From NCBI GenBank assembly GCA_966210935.1, contig CBIHLX010000029.1:1-10024 (forward strand): a stretch of DNA of 10,024 nucleotides. The letters are read 5' to 3'. Of the stretch, positions 6,636 to 10,024 are shown piece after piece (position 1 is the first letter of the stretch; each line of letters starts with the position of its first letter). The notes below the pieces were generated by a model. The model had not been told where the DNA came from, made no database searches, and worked only from the letters and a program-made list of their open reading frames with translations. The position numbers and the translations under genes are program-made. This stretch comes from CBIHLX01 sp966210935 (GTDB lineage Bacteria > Patescibacteriota > Saccharimonadia > Saccharimonadales > Saccharimonadaceae).

Positions 6636-7564
6636 TAGAGTGCTGGCCCTCGTGATGTTGATACGTGCGCAGTTCCATTCCATGCCCAGTTAGCAGATGC
6701 GCCATCGGCATAGTTATACAGGGTTGAGCCTTGAGTAGCCATGACGTCATCGACGTAAAGGGTCGCTCCTGACGGTGCGTTGCCAGACTCCCACCCAATG
6801 TCCATATAAAAGTTGGTTGCGCCGGTCGGGATGGTGACTGTTTGTGAAATACGAGTCCATGCGTTGGGTGTGACTGGCTTGCTATAGGCGACGTAACTAA
6901 CGCCCGACCCGCGGCGAACCATCAGGACGCTTGATTCAGTAGTGTAAACCCACGCAGAGAAGGTAACCGTTTCGTCACCGACGCCAAATGATGAGGTATC
7001 GCCGCTGCGGGCGAAGGCGTAGCCGGTGCCTTTTGTGAGGAGGGTAGAAGCACTGCCGCCGTGAGCGCGCACTGTAGAGCGGGCGATAGTGGCGCCGCCG
7101 CCGTTGCTCATATTTAAGCCATTTGTCTCGCTGCCAGGGTTATTGGCAAGGTTGGTGATTGCGGCGACACCGCCGACACCGTGGCCAGCACAACCGCCGC
7201 TAGATGGGGTAGTGTTGGTATTACTAATCTTGTAGCTCGTTGGCCCTTGAGTTGCGGTCAAGCAGTACGTGCTTCCTGAGGCGCTATATTGATAACTGAG
7301 GTTGTTAGAGTTGGTAATACCGTAAGTACTAAGATTGGCAATGCCATCAGTACCCGAGGCAGCCGGGAACTGGTCTGGATTGTCGACTTGATAAAGGGTG
7401 AGTTGCTTAGCGGCTTGGCTCAGAGCTGAGGAGACAGCACTCGCCCTGCTTCGTTCTTGAATGCCATTAAACGCCACAATCGTGATCGCGGCCAGGATGG
7501 CGATGACGACAATGACAATAAGTAGTTCAACAATCGTAAAGCCGGTTTTCTTGCTATCTATCAT
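6635..7564 (-). CDS. Type IV prepilin-like protein with C-terminal jelly-roll domain (array unit 2)
   Basis: A 309-residue prepilin-like protein of the same design: leader MIDSKKTG, cleavage before FTIVE, helix to about residue 32, pilin domain with C101 (YCLTAT) and C125 (SGGCAGHG), then a jelly-roll domain from about 136 (ITNLANNPGSET) ending WAWNGTAHVSTSRGPAL. It is the most divergent pilin domain: it has an extra loop (about residues 70-85, SGTDGIANLSTYG) and lacks the NNSTNP segment before the first Cys. The fused domain shows FSAWVYTTESSVLMV and ATLYVDDVMATQGSTLYNYADG. The ATG at 7564 overlaps the previous TGA by four bases; the stop (7637-frame TAA at 6637-6635) shares one base with the next ATG. 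AGGACC at 7576-7571 is the ribosome site. Location: pilus or inner membrane surface; ligand unknown. Confidence 0.88.
   Translation of the reverse strand: MIDSKKTGFTIVELLIVIVVIAILAAITIVAFNGIQERSRASAVSSALSQAAKQLTLYQVDNPDQFPAASGTDGIANLSTYGITNSNNLSYQYSASGSTYCLTATQGPTSYKISNTNTTPSSGGCAGHGVGGVAAITNLANNPGSETNGLNMSNGGGATIARSTVRAHGGSASTLLTKGTGYAFARSGDTSSFGVGDETVTFSAWVYTTESSVLMVRRGSGVSYVAYSKPVTPNAWTRISQTVTIPTGATNFYMDIGWESGNAPSGATLYVDDVMATQGSTLYNYADGASANWAWNGTAHVSTSRGPAL
6647..6651 (-). promoter_or_regulatory. Ribosome binding site of unit 1 inside the unit 2 tail codons
   Basis: On the minus strand GAGGG precedes ATG 6635 by 11 bases. It is made by the codons for Arg-Gly in the terminal SRGPAL of unit 2, so the ribosome site is wholly inside the upstream coding region. 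Confidence 0.5.
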
Positions 7565-7566
7565 AG
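7533..7566. repeat. Gene-junction direct repeat, copy A (unit 3/unit 2 boundary)
   Basis: A 34-base segment that differs at one position from 8480-8513. It covers the last codons of unit 3 and the first about ten codons (MIDSKKTGFTI) of unit 2. It is far more alike than the coding sequence on either side, where synonymous changes are frequent. Confidence 0.75.
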
Positions 7567-8511
7567 TGCTGGTCCTGTTGAAGTTGAACTGTGTGCCGTG
7601 CCGTTCCAAAGCCAGTTAGCCGAGCTGCCGTCAGCATAGCCAGGTGCGCCGGTGCCTTCGGTGAGCATAAGGGCATCGATATCAACCGTATCACCGACTG
7701 CCGCCGTGGAGGAGATTTGATACACACAAAAAGTCAGCTGAGTCATTGTTGCAGTTGCAGGGATTTCGGCTGTTAGACGAGTCCAGGTATTTGGGGTGAG
7801 GGTTACGGCTGCACCTGTGACGTTACCTAAGTTTGTGCCGCTGGCGTTGCGGCGCTCAAGTGTAATGGCGTACCGCAGGTTCGATGATGAACGTATCCAG
7901 ACGCTTCCGGTGTAGCTCTTGTCTGAGGCTAGATTCGTAACTTGTATATAAGGACCAACTCCGGCGAATGTACCCGCCGAGCTATAAGTGAGTCGTTGAC
8001 CGTACGATCCGCTATAAGCAGCAAGTGTGTCGCGAGTGCGTGAGACGAGACCGGAGTTGTTTATGCCAAAATTAGAGATACTTGTTTCGGCCGATGGATT
8101 GGTGACAAGGTTGGTAACTGCTGCCACGCCGCCAACGCCATGACCTGCACATCCGCCACTGCTTGGTGCAGAGCTAGCAGAGCTTGATTTGTATGAGGTG
8201 CTGCCATTGGTGGCAGTTATGCAATACGTAGCTGGATTGGTCGTGTTATTGACGGAGTATTGGTAGCTAACATCGGCGGTATTGGTAATGCCAAGACTCG
8301 AAAGATCGGCAGGATACTGACCAGGATTGTCTACCTGGAAGAGAGCAATTTTTTTGTTCGCTTGGCCGAGGGCTGAAGATACACTACTGATGCGTGCTCG
8401 CTCCTGGATACCGTTAAACGCGACAATCGTGATTGCGGCAAGAATTGCAATCACCACGATCACAATCAAAAGTTCGACTATCGTAAAGCCGGTTTTTTTG
8501 CTATCTATCAT
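7561..8511 (-). CDS. Type IV prepilin-like protein with C-terminal jelly-roll domain (array unit 3)
   Basis: A 316-residue prepilin-like protein. Leader MIDSKKTG is identical to that of unit 2; G^FTIVE, the hydrophobic helix and AFNGIQERAR follow. Pilin-domain cysteines are C97 (YCITAT) and C121 (SGGCAGHG). The fused domain begins at about residue 132 (VTNLVTNPSAET), carries W205 and W243 in strands of the type seen in CBM4/9-like jelly rolls (YTGSVWIRS, NTWTRLTAEI), a lone third cysteine C262, the block VDIDALMLTEG, and ends in YADGSSANWLWNGTAHSSTS-TGPAL. Start 8511 overlaps the preceding TGA by four bases, with GGGG at 8523-8520 eight bases upstream. Its 5' end is in a 34-base near-identical repeat shared with unit 2. 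It is probably co-translated with its neighbours. Confidence 0.88.
   Translation of the reverse strand: MIDSKKTGFTIVELLIVIVVIAILAAITIVAFNGIQERARISSVSSALGQANKKIALFQVDNPGQYPADLSSLGITNTADVSYQYSVNNTTNPATYCITATNGSTSYKSSSASSAPSSGGCAGHGVGGVAAVTNLVTNPSAETSISNFGINNSGLVSRTRDTLAAYSGSYGQRLTYSSAGTFAGVGPYIQVTNLASDKSYTGSVWIRSSSNLRYAITLERRNASGTNLGNVTGAAVTLTPNTWTRLTAEIPATATMTQLTFCVYQISSTAAVGDTVDIDALMLTEGTGAPGYADGSSANWLWNGTAHSSTSTGPAL
7571..7576 (-). promoter_or_regulatory. Ribosome binding site of unit 2 inside the unit 3 tail codons
   Basis: On the minus strand AGGACC, with its AGGA eight bases before ATG 7564, is formed by the Thr-Gly-Pro codons (ACA GGA CCA) of the STGPAL tail of unit 3. The spacing is ideal and supports the chosen start. 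Confidence 0.6.
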
Positions 8512-8513
8512 AG
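8480..8513. repeat. Gene-junction direct repeat, copy B (unit 4/unit 3 boundary)
   Basis: Second copy of the junction repeat, 947 bases from copy A, in the same orientation and at the equivalent position across the ATGA overlap. Recombination between the copies would delete or duplicate precisely one pilin unit and keep the reading frames and the overlap. Confidence 0.75.
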
Positions 8514-9452
8514 CGCTGGCCCCGTTGAGGTAGAGTTATTTGGCGTACCGTTCCATACCCAATCCGTAGAATTGCCATCGGCGTAATTCTGCGGAGTTGT
8601 TCCGTTGGTAACAATAATACTGTCGGCATCCATATAGTCATTGGCTACCCACGCGGTGCCGCCGTTTGTTGAGTACACACCCAGGATCAGGCTTGTGGCT
8701 GTGGCAGGCGAGGTAGAGGTATAAGTAATGCGACGCCATGTGTTCGCTGTCAGGGTGACGGCGCCTGAGTTGGGGTACGACAAGACGGTCGAGCCGGCCT
8801 GATACTTCATTTCCATATAGACTGTTTGGTTTTTGTTGCTGCGCACATGAATAGAAGCAGAGTATGGCTGATTAGCACTGACAGGGATACTTAGGCTTGG
8901 ACCGCCATTGACGGCGGTAGTGCCGGTTGTCCATGTGACTCGACCAAAGGCTGTGCCGGTTTGACCGCCTGGGGTGACGCGCGTCACAGTGGTTACGCCA
9001 CCTGTGCCAGCCCAGCTGCCTAGGCCAGTAGTGTTCGATTCAAGTCCAGGGTTGCTTACGAGATTGGTAATTGCCGCTGCACCGCCAACTCCATGACCCG
9101 CACAACCACCGCTTGACGGGGTTGGGCTAGATGAACTCGATTTATATGATGTGGCGCCTGTCGTAGCCGTGATGCAGTACGTGGCAGGGTTGGCGCTATT
9201 GTTAACCGTGTATTGGTAAGAGACGCTGGAGCTGTCAGCGATATCAACGGCTGAGAGGCTGGCAGGGTAGCCGTTGCCATCTACAGCAAAGGCCGCAAGC
9301 TTTTTGTTTGCTTGGCTAAGAGCTGATGAAACGCTACTGACTCGCGCCCGTTCTTGAATGCCGTTAAACGCGACGATCGTAATGGCCGCGAGAATCGCAA
9401 TCACGACGATCACAATGAGAAGTTCAACAATAGTAAAGCCCGCCCTTTTCAT
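8508..9452 (-). CDS. Type IV prepilin-like protein with C-terminal jelly-roll domain (array unit 4)
   Basis: A 314-residue prepilin-like protein with the shortest leader of the set, MKRAG, before FTIVE. The pilin domain has C93 (YCITAT) and C117 (SGGCAGHG); its second half (about 101-115) is very Ser-rich (SYKSSSSSPTPSSGG). The fused domain from about residue 128 (ITNLVSNPGLES) includes PYSASIHVRS, TVYMEMKYQAGS, NTWRRITYTS and ends in YADGNSTDWVWNGTPNNSTS-TGPAL. Unlike the other units, it does not overlap the previous gene: five bases separate the TAA (9460-9458) from ATG 9452, and the AGGG at 9473-9470 is 17 bases away, so coupling by re-initiation is more likely than a normal ribosome site. 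A longer in-frame start at 9512 would lie inside the previous gene's tail and spoil the leader. Confidence 0.88.
   Translation of the reverse strand: MKRAGFTIVELLIVIVVIAILAAITIVAFNGIQERARVSSVSSALSQANKKLAAFAVDGNGYPASLSAVDIADSSSVSYQYTVNNSANPATYCITATTGATSYKSSSSSPTPSSGGCAGHGVGGAAAITNLVSNPGLESNTTGLGSWAGTGGVTTVTRVTPGGQTGTAFGRVTWTTGTTAVNGGPSLSIPVSANQPYSASIHVRSNKNQTVYMEMKYQAGSTVLSYPNSGAVTLTANTWRRITYTSTSPATATSLILGVYSTNGGTAWVANDYMDADSIIVTNGTTPQNYADGNSTDWVWNGTPNNSTSTGPAL
8520..8523 (-). promoter_or_regulatory. Ribosome binding site of unit 3 inside the unit 4 tail codons
   Basis: On the minus strand GGGG lies eight bases before ATG 8511, in the Thr-Gly codons (ACG GGG) of the unit 4 TGPAL tail. Same position and spacing as the site of unit 2, with a different Gly codon. 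Confidence 0.5.
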
Positions 9453-9457
9453 ATTGA

Positions 9458-10024
9458 TTACCGCGCAGGCCCTGTTGAAGTTGAGAGGTGAGGGGTGCCA
9501 TCCCAGGCCCAATCGGTAGTGCCACCGTCAGCGTAGCTTGCCATGCTGGTGCCTTCGGTAACGATGAAGCCATCGTAATGGGTAGCTGTACCATCGGTTT
9601 TCGGCGTAACGCGCAGGCGCATTTGGGTGCTGTCGGCCGGTGCGACGCCGCTCACTGTATGGAAAGTTGGCGTAGTAGTTACCGAGAAGGTGTAGTTAAT
9701 AAACGGATTGAAGCTAATGTTATTGCGCGCTAGCTGGACATTAGAAGTGCCTGGTGCGTCGGCCCACACCCAGAAGCCAAGTGTGTAAGTCGTGCCCGCA
9801 GTGAGATTGTCGGCGACATAGTTAAACTGAGCGCTACCGACTGGAGCTGCCTTTGAAAGGGTGACACGCCAGCTACCGGTCTGACCGCCGGCGCTACGAG
9901 TGACGGTCGGTGCGCCTTGGTCGCCACCGGGTGACCAGAGCGAGGTATTCGTCTCAAAGCTAGGGTTGGCAATTAGATTCTTTACCGCTGCCACACCATT
10001 TTGTCCGTGACCAGCGCAGCCGCC
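9458..10024 (-). CDS. Prepilin-like protein with C-terminal jelly-roll domain (array unit 5, N-terminus beyond right edge)
   Basis: The reading frame is open to base 10024, giving 188 visible residues that begin GGCAGHGQNGVAAVKN, exactly the end of the pilin domain in the other units. The prepilin leader and helix must therefore lie just right of the window, and the ATG at 9994 is internal. The visible fused domain is the clearest carbohydrate-binding-module-like example: NLIANPSFETNTSLW at its start, YTLGFWVWADAPG in mid-domain, THYDGFIVTEG near the end, and a terminal YADGGTTDWAWDGTPHLSTS-TGPAR (Asp in place of the usual Asn before GTP). It is the first array gene seen here in the direction of transcription, so the promoter and any further units are outside. 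Confidence 0.85.
   Translation of the reverse strand, partial: GGCAGHGQNGVAAVKNLIANPSFETNTSLWSPGGDQGAPTVTRSAGGQTGSWRVTLSKAAPVGSAQFNYVADNLTAGTTYTLGFWVWADAPGTSNVQLARNNISFNPFINYTFSVTTTPTFHTVSGVAPADSTQMRLRVTPKTDGTATHYDGFIVTEGTSMASYADGGTTDWAWDGTPHLSTSTGPAR

Noticed and set aside
6633..6683. Longer N-termini for units 1, 2 and 4 (starts at 6683, 7609, 9512)
   Set aside because: These extend into the preceding gene's coding tail and would add polar residues before the short prepilin leader, which starts naturally at 6635, 7564 and 9452.
9992..9994. ATG as start of array unit 5 on the minus strand
   Set aside because: It reads out of the frame context of a pilin: the upstream codons encode GGCAGHG, conserved in all units, so the gene continues past the edge.
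5676..10024. Diversity-generating retroelement as the source of pilin variation
   Set aside because: No reverse transcriptase, template repeat or adenine-biased substitution pattern is visible; differences between units include third positions and length changes. It could only lie outside the window.
5676..10024. Recent copying of one pilin unit into the others
   Set aside because: The units differ at many synonymous sites even where proteins are identical; only short tracts match.
5676..10024. TGA recoding (Gly or Trp) as in some other small-genome bacteria
   Set aside because: TGA ends the SGNH gene and units 3 and 4 at the expected conserved tails, and Trp is TGG throughout.

Overview
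The window looks like chromosomal DNA from a small-genome bacterium of the Candidate Phyla Radiation. Saccharibacteria (TM7) is my best guess. The basis is the very characteristic prepilin N-terminus (GFTIVELLIVIVVIAIL, then AFNGIQER), the tight gene packing, and a mix of housekeeping genes with unusual large surface proteins. TGA acts as a stop (ends of the genes at 3958, 7561 and 8508) and Trp is TGG, so the genetic code is standard. That argues against Gracilibacteria and Absconditabacteria. The lineage is inference from memory, not a search.

Layout, left to right. (a) 1-554 (+): the C-terminal part of a class I ribonucleotide reductase beta subunit, closed by a strong symmetrical hairpin terminator. 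(b) 616-1137 (+): a YecM-like protein of the VOC/glyoxalase fold. (c) 1208-4326 (+): a two-gene module with ATGA coupling. The first gene encodes a 916-residue exported SGNH/GDSL hydrolase with a calcium-type thrombospondin-3 repeat and a C-terminal membrane anchor. The second encodes a 123-residue protein with three membrane helices. This module is visibly more AT-rich than its neighbours. (d) 4393-5679 (+): glucose-6-phosphate dehydrogenase (zwf), preceded by a perfect 10-bp inverted repeat. (e) 5676-10024 (-): a tandem array of at least five type IV prepilin-like genes, transcribed right to left and continuing beyond the right edge. The last array gene meets zwf tail to tail, and the two stop codons share the palindrome CTAG.

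The array is the most interesting part. Every unit has a short leader, a type III signal/pilin helix, a small pilin domain with two conserved cysteines ending in GGCAGHG, and then a fused jelly-roll (carbohydrate-binding-module-like) domain. That domain starts with a TNLxxNPxxE-type segment and ends with a Y(A/G)DG...WxWNGTxxxSTSTGPA(L/R) tail. The helix and pilin parts are almost constant between units, while the jelly-roll bodies differ greatly. The genes overlap or nearly touch (ATGA, ATGA, TAATG, 5-nt gap). For three of the four visible starts, the Shine-Dalgarno sequence lies inside the codons for the conserved TGPA tail of the gene before. I infer a co-translated set of paralogous pilin-tip or minor-pilin adhesins with different binding faces. 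This would suit an epibiont that must attach to a host cell. The membrane-tethered SGNH hydrolase next door could act on the same surface, but nothing in the sequence links it functionally to the pilins.

No tRNA, rRNA, CRISPR, transposase or integrase was seen. No gene-free stretch exceeds about 70 bases.
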